Assembly: GCA_946624335.1 (NCBI GenBank)
Contig: CAMOSA010000002.1
Location: forward strand, 1-37,897
Length of the DNA: 37,897 bases
Direction of reading: 5' to 3'
DNA from: an uncultured Prevotellaceae bacterium
Lineage (GTDB): Bacteria; Bacteroidota; Bacteroidia; Bacteroidales; Bacteroidaceae
Positions 8,188 to 17,234 of the stretch are shown one piece after another. The position numbers and the translations under genes are program-made. Numbering within the stretch: position 1 is the first letter of the stretch; the number at the start of each line of letters is the position of its first letter. The notes under the pieces are model-generated. The model had not been told where the DNA came from and ran no database searches. It was given only the letters and a program-made list of their open reading frames with translations.

Positions 8188-8925
8188 ATTGGTGTCCGGT
8201 AACCTTTCCTTGCGGGCACGCCTGAGGTGTGCCACTTTCAGCGTCCGTCTGTATCCAAGCCCCTTCTGGGGAGGTTTTTCAGCGAGATGCATCAACGAAG
8301 CCTCCATGGTAGGTCGTATGGATCGTTACCTGCCACTAATAGTTTTTTTCAAAATCATCCTACACTCCTACACCTTTTGTACTTTATTGGCTGAATACCA
8401 ACGGCCTAAGTGGGTGTAGGATGGGGTGTAGGATGGGTGTAGGGGTGTAGGATGAAGGCCGAAAACAGGCCTTTCACACAGAATGACCCGCCCCTCTTTT
8501 CCCGACTGTCAGATCGCTTAGCGTTATCGTACTGCGTGTTCCCGCAGATATTCATGACGATATGTCCGAGTCCCACCAATGGGAATTGCGAGTTCCACTA
8601 ATGGGACTTGCTGATAGACTTAGGTAACAAAGGTTGAAGACCTGACGCTCCGGCACGCTCTGCGTAGCAGCGCCAACCAATCTGGCAGACGGTCAAAAAA
8701 GGGCGGGCTATTCTGTGAAAAACCGTTAAATCGGCTCTTATCCTACACCTCCTACACCCATCCTACACCCCATCCTACACCCACTTAGGCCGCTGGTATT
8801 CAATCAATAAAGTACAAAAGGTGTAGGAGTGTAGGATGAATCCGGAAAAAATAAATTGTATGCTGTGCTTCGCCGGCACTAGCTAACCCTTTATGGCCCT
8901 AAATCAGCCCTAAATCAAATAGTCA
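8188..8925 (+). mobile_element. Palindromic GGTGTAGGA-array element, copy A
   Basis: It starts with ATTGGTGTCCGGTAA, the same terminus as copy B. A left flank of about 170 nt follows. Next is a nested palindrome: TCCTACACTCCTACACC (8358-8374), a loop, then GGTGTAGGAT repeats (8412-8454). A central part (about 8506-8690) contains the AGTCCCACCAATGGGA / AGTTCCACTAATGGGA hairpin (8572-8612). A mirror-image array comes last: CCTACACC repeats at 8741-8783 and GGTGTAGGAGTGTAGGA at 8820-8836. Similarity to copy B is clear to 8880 and weaker to about 8925; the right terminal repeat present in copy B is missing here. It encodes no protein. Non-autonomous mobility is inferred from two copies and the termini in copy B. 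Confidence 0.65.
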
Positions 8926-9016
8926 TCTATATTATCTCACATGCGCTCGAACAAAGCTTAGCGCGTGTCATTCGTGGTTTAACCCAGATCGGTCATTATA
9001 GGGTTTAAAAGAGAAA

Positions 9017-9047
9017 GAGGCTCTGTCATCCATTCTGACACAGCCTC
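9017..9047 (-). terminator. Rho-independent terminator of the small peptide gene
   Basis: GAGGCTCTGTCA pairs with TGACACAGCCTC (12 positions with one mismatch) around a 7-nt loop. On the minus strand it is followed by TTTCTCTTTTAAA. It lies 69 nt downstream of the peptide gene stop. Confidence 0.7.
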
Positions 9048-9049
9048 AT

Positions 9050-9096
9050 CACGCCCCTTGTTGGGCTGTATATCAGCCTGAAGGATTACGGGCGTG
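9050..9096 (-). other. Nested stem-loop in the 3' region of the small peptide gene
   Basis: CACGCCC (9050-9056) pairs with GGGCGTG (9090-9096). An inner stem GGCTG/CAGCC (9064-9068 with 9074-9078) lies within it. It sits between the peptide stop codon and the terminator. It may stabilise the mRNA or be a small 3'-end RNA; function is not known. Confidence 0.4.
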
Positions 9097-9115
9097 CAGA
9101 GGGCCGCTCGTCGCC

Positions 9116-9331
9116 TTACTTGCTCCAGTCGTCGTCCCAGACGTCGTAGCTCTCGCCGCCCTTGACGCGGGCGCCGCCGCTGTAGTTAGCGTCGCTTCCG
9201 CCGTTCTTCAGGTTGCTTTCGCCGAGGTTCCCGGTGATTGAGCTTACTCGGTTGCTTCCGCCTAACAGCATGCTTTCGACGTTCACGCTGACCACCATGG
9301 TGGCGGGTGTCTGATAAGTCTTCTTGTTCAT
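9116..9331 (-). CDS. Small Bacteroidales peptide with KKTYxTP leader and LLGGS motif
   Basis: A 71-residue protein. It starts MNKKTYQTPATMVVSVNVESMLLGGS and continues with a Gly/Ser/Asn-rich segment ending in an acidic, Trp-containing tail (YDVWDDDWSK). Bacteroidales genomes contain many short proteins with this layout: Lys-rich start, TYxxP, a hydrophobic strand, an LLxGS-like motif and a polar variable tail with DDW. Their function is, to my knowledge, unknown. The LLGG at residues 22-25 resembles a double-glycine cleavage site of secreted peptides, but no C39-peptidase exporter is adjacent. The gene stands alone, with its own terminator and a possible TACTTTTG -7 box (minus strand 9406-9399). 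Confidence 0.7.
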   Translation of the reverse strand: MNKKTYQTPATMVVSVNVESMLLGGSNRVSSITGNLGESNLKNGGSDANYSGGARVKGGESYDVWDDDWSK

Positions 9332-9398
9332 GATCTATGTAGGTTTTTATTATTTTCCTTTTATCGTGTTCTTGCTATGATAATGCACAAATCGCGTA

Positions 9399-9406
9399 CA
9401 AAAGTA
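9399..9406 (-). promoter_or_regulatory. Possible -7 box (TACTTTTG) of the small peptide gene
   Basis: It matches TAnnTTTG on the minus strand, about 68 nt upstream of the start codon and inside a GTAC-flanked palindrome (CGTACAAAAGTACG). No -33 match is seen. Confidence 0.3.
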
Positions 9407-9558
9407 CGAAAAAGGTACGAAGCGGAAGCATGAAAGGCGGAAAATCTTTCGCTGCGGCTCGTTTTTAATGGGTCTCAGCACGAAAACAGACGATCAGGTG
9501 GGGAGAAAAGTCGCCGACGGGCGTGTGCGATGAGGGGCTTAAGGGTTCCTCATGTTCT

Positions 9559-10257
9559 TTACTCTTCACTCTTCATCATCGCCTCTGCTACAATCATGTC
9601 GAAGGGCGTGGTGATCTTGATGTTCTCGCGGTTGCCGTCGACGAGGGTGATGGGGTGACCGAGTGCCTCGACGACGGAGGCGTCATCGGTGAAGGCATCG
9701 CGGTAGGGCTGCTCGTAGGCCTGGCGCAGCAGGTCGAGCCTGAAGGTCTGGGGCGTCTGCACCAGGCGGTATCTGGAGCGGTCACGAGTCACTGAGTCAT
9801 TGTCCTGTAGCTCGCGCACCGTCTCTACCATAGGCACTACAGGCACCACCGCGCCGCTTTCCTGCGCCGTGTCAAAGCATTGGCGGATGACTCCGGGGGC
9901 TACGAAAGGACGTACCCCGTCGTGCACGGCGACAAGGGCATCGCCGTCGTCCTGCCCGACGGAGGGCATCGCGACGATGGCTTCGAGCCCGTTCTTGACG
10001 GAGTGGAAACGTGTGGCACCGCCGTTGGCGATGACGTGTGGCAGCGTGAAGCGGTGCTGCCGGCACAGCGTGCGCCAATAGTCCTGCTGATCGGCTGGCA
10101 GGACGAGTACGAGGTGTATGCCGGGCACGGCGCGCTGGAAAGCCTCCAGCGTGTGCATCAGCACCGGCCGTCCGCCGATGGGCAGGAACTGCTTGGGCAG
10201 GTCGGTGCCCATGCGCAGTCCCCGTCCGCCGGCGACGATGATGGCGAACGTTTTCAT
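9559..10257 (-). CDS. ispD: 2-C-methyl-D-erythritol 4-phosphate cytidylyltransferase
   Basis: A 232-residue enzyme of the MEP isoprenoid pathway that joins CTP and MEP to give CDP-ME. Visible motifs: [12 protein letters not shown] with [22 protein letters not shown] (CTP-binding loop and lysine), [13 protein letters not shown], and [33 protein letters not shown]. The start [11 protein letters not shown] at 10257 overlaps the stop of the upstream DJ-1-like gene by 4 nt (ATGA), so translational coupling is likely; an in-frame start at 10272 lies inside that gene and is less likely. The last codons (MMKSEE) fall in a TCTTCACTCTTCA-type repeat. Confidence 0.95.
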   Translation of the reverse strand: MKTFAIIVAGGRGLRMGTDLPKQFLPIGGRPVLMHTLEAFQRAVPGIHLVLVLPADQQDYWRTLCRQHRFTLPHVIANGGATRFHSVKNGLEAIVAMPSVGQDDGDALVAVHDGVRPFVAPGVIRQCFDTAQESGAVVPVVPMVETVRELQDNDSVTRDRSRYRLVQTPQTFRLDLLRQAYEQPYRDAFTDDASVVEALGHPITLVDGNRENIKITTPFDMIVAEAMMKSEE

Positions 10258-10805
10258 CTCACCTCGCTCCAAAGCATCCCTTGACGGAGCGCATCGGCCG
10301 TGCCCTTATCCTTCATGCGCTCGACGATGGCGTAACCGAACTCGAAGACGGCAGCGGGTCCCTTGCCGGTGATGAACAGTCCGTCCTGCTCAACGAGTGC
10401 TCCGGTGCAGGTGGCTCCGCGGAGCTCTCCTTCGAACCCCGGATAGCAGGTGGCACGCTTGCCCTCGAGCATACCGAGGCGGCCGAGGACGAGGGGTGCG
10501 GCACAGATGGCGGCGACGGGGCGGCCGGCGTTGACATGGTCGCGCAGACGTTCGATGAGGATGGGGTGGGCGGCCAGGTTGGTGGCGCCGGGCATACCGC
10601 CGGGCAGCACGAGCAGCTCGGCATCGAAGAACTCGACATCCTCGATGAGGGCGTCGGTCTCGACGCGGATGCCGTGGGCGCCGGTGACGGTGCGCTCGCC
10701 GGTGATGGAGACGATCTGCAGGTCGAGACCTGCACGGCGGATGATATCGGCAGTCCCGAGGGCTTCAACCTCTTCGGTGCCAGTAGCGAAAAACAGGTAG
10801 ATCAT
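10254..10805 (-). CDS. DJ-1/PfpI family protein (YajL/ThiJ-like)
   Basis: A 183-residue protein of the DJ-1 clade. The conserved glutamate lies in TGTEEVEA near residue 12, and the nucleophile-elbow cysteine Cys101 is in [24 protein letters not shown] and [18 protein letters not shown] complete the family pattern. Relatives are proposed to act in protein or nucleotide deglycation and oxidative stress protection; which applies here cannot be decided. It overlaps ispD by ATGA and is probably co-transcribed with it. Confidence 0.88.
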   Translation of the reverse strand: MIYLFFATGTEEVEALGTADIIRRAGLDLQIVSITGERTVTGAHGIRVETDALIEDVEFFDAELLVLPGGMPGATNLAAHPILIERLRDHVNAGRPVAAICAAPLVLGRLGMLEGKRATCYPGFEGELRGATCTGALVEQDGLFITGKGPAAVFEFGYAIVERMKDKGTADALRQGMLWSEVR

Positions 10806-10896
10806 GATGTGGAATTAAAGATTAAAAGTCAAATAATAAAAAAAGGAATTAACAGATAAAGATTGGCCAGTCCTCTGGTTCTCCCCCTCGCCGCCG

Positions 10897-11583
10897 TCAC
10901 GGTGCGGGTTGGACAGGAGTCTGGTGAGTGATGAGGCCGGCCTGCTCGAGGATGGGCAGGACGTATGTTGCGCGGTTGCGCACCTTCTCCTTGGGCTTCA
11001 GATAGGTGGCGAGGAGCTGCTCGTCGCCGGCTAACAGGCTGTGCATGAGAGCGTCGTCGATGAGGACGGCTTTCACCTGCCCTGACCGAAACTCTATCTT
11101 GGTGACATAACAGGCCATATTTTTTAGATTATGCTCGTTGGCAATGGCCGCTGTGATGGCACCGCCGATGGCACCGCCAAAGAAGCCGCCGAAAAGCATA
11201 GCTCCGTTCATGTCGTCGCGCGACTGGAAGGCGGCGAAGCACAGCTGGTTGCCATTGAACCTGAAGGCTTGCGTATAGCCCTTGCCAAGCACTTGGTTGT
11301 CAATCTGCAACTTCTTGCAGTTGACCAAGAGGGTGTCGCCGTCGGCCACGGCAAAGACAGCCTTTCTCAGCAACTTGTTGACGACCTTGTCGCGAGAGCG
11401 CAGCTTGAACTGCCCTACGCCCCAGTTGACCTGTGCGTGGCTGCTGGCCTCCTCGATGATCAGCGTGTCGAGCGGCAACCATCGGTCTGCCTGAAAGTCG
11501 GCGTAGCTGAGGCAGTACTTAGGCTGAGCCTTTGCTCCTATGGCTGCCAGTGCGGCGAGGAATATAATAATAAGGTGTCTCAT
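10897..11583 (-). CDS. Exported protein of unknown function with glycine-rich hydrophobic segment
   Basis: A 228-residue protein with a clear signal peptide (MRHLIIIFLAALAAIGAKAQ, cleavage probably after AKA or AQ). The mature part begins as a beta-rich domain (KYCLSYADFQADRWLPLDTL). A glycine-zipper-like hydrophobic stretch follows, MLFGGFFGGAIGGAITAAIA (about residues 129-148), then a basic C-terminal part. It resembles uncharacterised secreted proteins of Bacteroidales; I cannot name the family with certainty. It begins 25 bp after pdxJ ends and so is likely in its operon. Confidence 0.75.
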   Translation of the reverse strand: MRHLIIIFLAALAAIGAKAQPKYCLSYADFQADRWLPLDTLIIEEASSHAQVNWGVGQFKLRSRDKVVNKLLRKAVFAVADGDTLLVNCKKLQIDNQVLGKGYTQAFRFNGNQLCFAAFQSRDDMNGAMLFGGFFGGAIGGAITAAIANEHNLKNMACYVTKIEFRSGQVKAVLIDDALMHSLLAGDEQLLATYLKPKEKVRNRATYVLPILEQAGLITHQTPVQPAP

Positions 11584-11608
11584 GTCTGTTCAGATAGCTG
11601 TAGCAGGT

Positions 11609-12361
11609 CTATTCGAGGCAGGCCCGGTAGCGGTGGATGGTCTCTTCGAGTCCGAGGTAGAGGGCGTCGCAGATGAGGGCGTGTCCGATGCTGACCTCGT
11701 CGGTCCAGGGAATCAGTCTGTGGAAGTAGGCGAGGTTGTCGAGGCTCAGATCGTGGCCGGCGTTGAGGCCGAGGCCGAGGTCACGTGCTGCCTCGGCCGC
11801 ACGGATGAAGGGCGCTATGGCAGCCTGACGTGCTGCGTCGCGGGCGGCAGCGTCGGTGATGGTCTCGGCGGCGGCATAGGCTGCGGCGTAGGGCTCGGTG
11901 TAGAGCTCCACGCGGTCGGCGCCGGCGCGCCGGGCATAGTCGACCATCGTCTCGTCGGCACCGACGAAGATGCTGACGCGGATGCCGGCCTCGCGGAAAC
12001 GGGCGGTGACGTCGGTGAGGAAGTTGAGGTGGGTGCGGGTGTCCCAACCGTGGTTCGAGGTGATCTGGTCGTGACCGTCGGGGACGAGGGTCACCTGCGT
12101 CGGGCGGTTCTCGAGCACGAGGGCGATGAACTCCGAGATGGGGTTGCCTTCGATGTTGAACTCGGTGGTCAGGAGGGGGCGCAGGTCGCGGACATCCTGG
12201 TAGCGGATATGGCGCTGGTCAGGGCGCGGATGCACGGTGATGCCCTGAGCGCCGAAGCGCTCGCAGTCCTGAGCCACACGCAGGACGTCGGGGTTGTTGC
12301 CGCCACGGGCATTGCGTATGGTGGCAACTTTATTGATGTTAACGCTTAGTTTTGTAGCCAT
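11609..12361 (-). CDS. pdxJ: Pyridoxine 5'-phosphate synthase
   Basis: A 250-residue TIM-barrel enzyme of the DXP-dependent vitamin B6 pathway, combining 1-deoxyxylulose 5-phosphate with 3-amino-1-hydroxyacetone phosphate. Recognisable blocks: [18 protein letters not shown] at the N-terminus, [57 protein letters not shown] and [17 protein letters not shown]. Length is typical. A TACCTTTG box on the minus strand (12398-12391) lies about 30 nt upstream of the start. Confidence 0.96.
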   Translation of the reverse strand: MATKLSVNINKVATIRNARGGNNPDVLRVAQDCERFGAQGITVHPRPDQRHIRYQDVRDLRPLLTTEFNIEGNPISEFIALVLENRPTQVTLVPDGHDQITSNHGWDTRTHLNFLTDVTARFREAGIRVSIFVGADETMVDYARRAGADRVELYTEPYAAAYAAAETITDAAARDAARQAAIAPFIRAAEAARDLGLGLNAGHDLSLDNLAYFHRLIPWTDEVSIGHALICDALYLGLEETIHRYRACLE

Positions 12362-12390
12362 GATGCTTTGTTTTGAATGGTTTCTTAGCG

Positions 12391-12398
12391 CAAAGGTA
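12391..12398 (-). promoter_or_regulatory. -7 box (TACCTTTG) of pdxJ
   Basis: TACCTTTG on the minus strand, 30 nt upstream of the pdxJ ATG, matches TAnnTTTG. The -33 position is poorly conserved. Confidence 0.5.
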
Positions 12399-12462
12399 GC
12401 CTTTTTTTATAGAAAAGCGTATAAAAGAAGTTGGTTTTTTAACACGAAAAGGAAATTTTCAC

Positions 12463-12470
12463 TACCTTTG
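12463..12470 (+). promoter_or_regulatory. -7 box (TACCTTTG) of tRNA-Ala
   Basis: TACCTTTG lies 30 nt before the mature tRNA 5' end, preceded by a T-rich stretch near -33. It probably drives the tRNA and perhaps nadK. Confidence 0.5.
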
Positions 12471-12499
12471 CACGGCGAAAGGCTCAAAAACGATCCTCA

Positions 12500-12573
12500 G
12501 GGGATATAGCTCAGCTGGCTAGAGCGCGGCGTTCGCATCGCCGAGGTCGCGGGTTCGAATCCCGTTATCTCCA
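12500..12573 (+). tRNA. tRNA-Ala (anticodon CGC)
   Basis: A full cloverleaf can be drawn. The acceptor arm GGGGATA pairs with TATCTCC and contains the G3-U70 wobble pair that defines alanine identity. The D-arm is GCTC/GAGC, the anticodon stem CGGCG/CGCCG has loop TTCGCAT (anticodon CGC), and the T-arm GCGGG/CCCGT has loop TTCGAAT. CCA is not encoded beyond the discriminator A. Confidence 0.95.
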
Positions 12574-12601
12574 CTTCCCCCTCACCGATATTGTCAAGCC
12601 T

Positions 12602-13579
<978 letters not shown>

Positions 13580-13605
<26 letters not shown>

Positions 13606-15307
13606 GAAGGTGAAGAGTGAGTATTCGACACGTGAGCTGCTGGGATGGTTCTGGCGAATCTTCAGGCAGGTGAAGCTGCAGTCGTTCATTAACGCTGCGA
13701 GCGGCATCATCCGTGTGGGTCTCGACTTTGCCTTCATCTGGGCAACGAAGCAGGCTATCGACCTGGCCACCGACAATGCGGGTTCTGCGGGTCTGTTGCC
13801 TAAGCCTTCGACGCTCTTCGCGGCTGGTGCCCTGCTCATCGGCATCATGGCGCTGCAGATGGCATTGGGCTACGTAGGCCGATGGATAGCAGCGCTGCTG
13901 GGCGTGGAATCGCAGAACCGTATGCAGCGTTATATCTTTGAGCATCTGTTGCGTAGCGAGTGGCGCGGCAAGGAGCAGCGCCATAGCGGCGATGTGCTGA
14001 ACCGTCTGGTCAGCGACAGCCAGACCGTCGTGTCCGTCGTCACGGACACCTTGCCCCAGGCGCTGGCCGTCATCGTCCGCCTCGTCTGCGCCTTCTTCTT
14101 CCTCTTCTCGGTCGATTCGATGCTGGCCGTCAGCGTCACCGTAGTCCTGCCCGTATTCATCCTGCTGAGCCGCCTTTATATCCGCCAGATGCGTGCCATC
14201 ACCCGCGACGTGAGGCAGACAGACAGCCGCGTGCAGTCTACATTACAAGAGAGTGTGCAACACCACTTGGTGCTGAAGACGCTGGAGCGCGTGCCGCTGA
14301 TGGTGTCGACGCTCTCGCAGCTGCAGTCCACGCTGCGGCGCCAGGTGCGCCATCGCACTCTGTTCTCGTCGACGTCGAACCTGGTGCTGAACATTGGTTT
14401 CGGCGGCGCCTATCTCTTCACCTTCCTCTGGAGCGTCAACCGTCTGTCCGAGGGTACGATCACCTTCGGCATGATGACGGCTTTCATCCAGCTCTGCGGA
14501 CAGATACAGGGCCCGTTCCGCGACCTGACGCGTTTTATACCGTCCATCATCAGCAGTTTCACCGCTGCCGAACGTCTGATGGAACTGGAGGAGGCGCCAC
14601 TGGAGGAGGACGGCGAGCCTGTGCGCTTCGAGCATGGCGCCGGCATACGTGTCAGCGACGTCACCTTCGCCTACGACGATCACAGCCGCACCATCCTCGA
14701 CCATGTCAACTATGATTTTCCCCCCGGTTCGACGACAGCCATCATGGGCGAGACCGGGGCTGGCAAGACGACGCTCATCCGGCTCATCCTGGCTCTGCTC
14801 AAGCCTGTCAGCGGTGAGGTGGTGATGTATGGTCCTGGCGAGGGCGAGGCGTCACCCGTCAGTCCCCGCACACGCTGTAACCTCGTCTATGTCCCGCAGG
14901 GCAATTCGCTCTTCAGCGGTTCGCTGCGCTGGAACCTCAGGCTCGGCAAGCCCGACGCCACCGACGAGCAGATGCACGAGGCGCTCAGCCTGGCTTGTGC
15001 CGACTTCGTACAGCTGTTGCCCGAAGGCCTCGACACACGTATCGGCGAGGGGGGCGCGGGGCTCTCGGAGGGACAGGCACAGCGCATCGCCATAGCACGT
15101 GCACTGCTCAGGCAAGGGTCGTTGCTACTGCTCGACGAGGCGACCAGTGCGCTCGACCAGCTGACCGAGCGGCAGCTGATAGAAAACATCATCAAGTATA
15201 ACAGCCGGCTGGCGGTCAAGCCGACGCTCATCTTTATCACCCATCGGCCTGCGGTGATCGACTACTGCTCGCAGGTTATCACGCTCAAGAAGGATAACAA
15301 CGGATAA
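13580..15307 (+). CDS. ABC exporter, fused membrane and ATPase domains (half-transporter)
   Basis: A protein of about 575 residues with the type IV exporter layout: a six-helix membrane domain (residues about 20-320) then a nucleotide-binding domain. The ATPase has Walker A GETGAGKTTL (about 390-399), Q-loop VYVPQGNSLFSGSL, signature LSEGQAQRIAIARALL, Walker B LLLLDEATSALD and a H-loop FITHRP. It should work as a homodimer or with a partner; the substrate is unknown. There is no ATG in frame near the start: candidates are TTG 13580, TTG 13595 or GTG 13610, and the first ten residues (MKVEKLKVEK) are repeat-encoded. An in-frame stop just upstream (13574-13576) excludes a longer form. The native start was probably lost to the repeat. 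Confidence 0.88.
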
Positions 15308-15344
15308 CGCATTGAGCGAATAAAAAAGGAATACCCTACTTATT

Positions 15345-16316
15345 ATGCAAAAGAAACAAAGAGGCGGCGCGCTGCTGCCTTTCCTGAAGAACTGGACCCT
15401 GCCCGTGGCCATCGCCGTAGGCACGGTCTGCTACCTGCTCTTTGCCTATGTCCCGGCCTTGGAGGGTGCCTCGCTGGTGCTGGGTCCTGTGTGTGAGGCC
15501 CTGCTGCCAGTCCTGATCTTCTGTACCCTTTTCATCACCTTCTCCAAGGTCGATTTCCACCTGATGCGCCTTCGTCGCTGGCACTGTGCCGTGTTGCTGG
15601 CCCAGCTTCTGCTTGTTGCTGCCTTGTCTGCGGTCATCCTGTGGGGTTGTCTTGCCGACGCCAAGCTGCTCTTGGAGGCCGTGCTGATCTGCGTCATCGC
15701 CCCCTGCGCATCGGCAGCGCCTGTCGTCACGGCCAAGTTGGATGGCGATCTGACGCAGATGACGACTTTCGTCCTCCTCTCCTCCGTGCTCACCTCGTTG
15801 CTGATCCCTGCTGTCTTTCCGCTGATAGAGCCTCACGCCGGAGCTACCTTTCTCAGCGCTTTCCTGGTCATACTGCGCCGTCTGGCCACGGTGCTTCTGC
15901 TGCCTCTCATCCTCGGCGCCATTGTCCGCCATTGGGTGAAGCCGCTGTATGACTGGTTCGTCCGTACGCCAGACCTCGGTTTCTATTGCTGGTGCTTCTG
16001 TCTGGCCATCACCTCGGGCATCACGGTGAAGAACATCGTCCACAGCAGCGCCACCCTTCTCATGCTGCTGACTATCGCCGTCCTCTCGTTGCTGACCGCG
16101 CTGATGCAGTTTCGTGTGGGCCGTCTTATCGGTCGCCGTCTTGGCGATCCGGTGTGCGCCGGTCAAGGTATGTTCCAAAAAAACACGGGTCTGGCCATAT
16201 GGATCGCCTACACCTATCTCACGCCCGTCGCCAGCATCGGCGCCGGTTGCTATGTCCTGTGGCAGAACATTATCAATTCTTATGAGCTATGGGAGCATCG
16301 TCGTGCTAAGGGGTGA
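15345..16316 (+). CDS. Bile acid:sodium symporter (BASS) family transporter
   Basis: A 323-residue membrane protein with nine to ten hydrophobic segments. Family-like motifs: CVIAPCASAAPVVTAKLDGD in the middle (the crossover region of BASS carriers) and AGQGMFQKNTGLAIWIAYTYL near the C-terminus. SGITVKNIV is also conserved in related Bacteroidales proteins. Substrates of non-intestinal BASS members are diverse organic anions, so bile acid transport should not be assumed. It follows the ABC exporter by 37 bp and may be co-transcribed. Confidence 0.82.
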   Translation: MQKKQRGGALLPFLKNWTLPVAIAVGTVCYLLFAYVPALEGASLVLGPVCEALLPVLIFCTLFITFSKVDFHLMRLRRWHCAVLLAQLLLVAALSAVILWGCLADAKLLLEAVLICVIAPCASAAPVVTAKLDGDLTQMTTFVLLSSVLTSLLIPAVFPLIEPHAGATFLSAFLVILRRLATVLLLPLILGAIVRHWVKPLYDWFVRTPDLGFYCWCFCLAITSGITVKNIVHSSATLLMLLTIAVLSLLTALMQFRVGRLIGRRLGDPVCAGQGMFQKNTGLAIWIAYTYLTPVASIGAGCYVLWQNIINSYELWEHRRAKG

Positions 16317-16349
16317 GCCGTGCGCGCCCTGCCTCGTCGTGCCGTCCGT

Positions 16350-17204
16350 TCACCAGTCCTTCCACCGTCCCAAGCCTTCGATGCTGGACTCAATGTCGTC
16401 ATCCACAGCGGGGAAGAAATCGATGCCGGTGAGGCGTTCTACCTCATCGATGCTCTTGACATATTGATCCTGAGTGCCCTTCTCCGGGCTGTTGCGGCAT
16501 ACGAAGCCGATGGCCTTAGGCTTGCCTCGCATACACAGCACGACCTTGAAGAAAGCTTCGGGTACGGGGATCTTGTTGCGCCCGATGGTGCGGTGCTGGC
16601 GTTGTGTGAAGAGCGGTCCGCAGACAATAAATACTTCGCCGTACTTGCGAGCCCATTGCCGGCATGTCATCTCGATCTCGTTCCAGAGACCGTCGTTCAG
16701 GTCGAAGTCCTGCGGGCATATATTCGTCATGAGGAACGTCTCATACATCGCACCTTTGTCCCATTTGTTGTCGCCGGCCGGACACATATGTCCCCGGCTC
16801 CATTTGGTGCCGCTATAGTCCTGGAACGTGGCTCTTGGCTTGGCCACGTCCTCGTCTTCGTGGAAAGCGCGCTGCGGCCGTGGCTCATCGCCGTAGGTGT
16901 GGGCCTTCGTCAGGCGCCAGGCGACCCAGTTGGGCTGCTTGGTGTCGGCATTGTAGCTGACGGTGTAGTAGTCGCGGACGAGGATCTGCTCAGCACGGTC
17001 TTTCAGGGGCGCGGGCCATTCGAGCGGTTGGCGTGGCGACTGCTTCAGTGGCTGTGCTGCGGACAGCCCTGCCTGTTGCTCTTGTTGCTGTTCGTCAGAG
17101 GCTGACGGCGACGCCTTAGGGCTCTGTGGCTGACAGCTCGAGAAGAACAGTGTAGCCAGCAGGGCGACGGCAAGTGGAAGGGATAGGAAGTGCGGATGTG
17201 TCAT
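16350..17204 (-). CDS. Lipoprotein DNA/RNA non-specific endonuclease (NucA type)
   Basis: A 284-residue protein with a lipoprotein signal (LALLATLFFSSC region, Cys24), a Gln/Ser-rich linker and then a beta-beta-alpha-metal nuclease domain. The active-site block is WSRGHMCPAGDNKW with general base His139; the usual Asp of DRGH is Ser. The metal-ligand Asn161 is in MTNICPQ, and DGLWNEIE follows. These enzymes degrade DNA and RNA outside the cytoplasm, plausibly for nutrient or phosphate scavenging. It starts 30 bp after thrC ends, so it may ride on the threonine operon. Confidence 0.88.
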   Translation of the reverse strand: MTHPHFLSLPLAVALLATLFFSSCQPQSPKASPSASDEQQQEQQAGLSAAQPLKQSPRQPLEWPAPLKDRAEQILVRDYYTVSYNADTKQPNWVAWRLTKAHTYGDEPRPQRAFHEDEDVAKPRATFQDYSGTKWSRGHMCPAGDNKWDKGAMYETFLMTNICPQDFDLNDGLWNEIEMTCRQWARKYGEVFIVCGPLFTQRQHRTIGRNKIPVPEAFFKVVLCMRGKPKAIGFVCRNSPEKGTQDQYVKSIDEVERLTGIDFFPAVDDDIESSIEGLGRWKDW

Positions 17205-17234
17205 GGTGCAGATGGGGCAATGCCCTCTTCTTTG

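Larger units (their letters stand above)
8132..9115. other. Gene-free region between der and the small peptide gene
   Basis: About 980 bp with no credible gene. It holds copy A of the GGTGTAGGA element (8188-about 8925) and a 9-bp inverted pair, CTGGGTTAA at 8159-8167 and TTAACCCAG at 8979-8987, that brackets it. A GCCCTAAATCA doublet lies near 8902-8923. Two hairpins (9017-9047 and 9050-9096) belong to the 3' side of the minus-strand peptide gene. Short open frames here have no homology-like features. Confidence 0.7.

Noticed and set aside
8189-8419. Short frame at the left of copy A
   Set aside because: It runs through element flank and array repeats, and the equivalent region in copy B does not keep the same frame.
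8358-8838. CRISPR-like repeat array
   Set aside because: The units are about 8-10 nt, directly adjacent and in both orientations, without spacers of constant length and without cas genes.
9530-9554. Terminator after ispD
   Set aside because: Only a 6-bp stem (ATGAGG/CCTCAT) with no T run on the minus strand.
15336-16178. Antisense frame opposite the BASS transporter
   Set aside because: Its composition is Gln/Glu/Arg-rich with no fold-like pattern, while the plus strand has clear membrane helices and family motifs.
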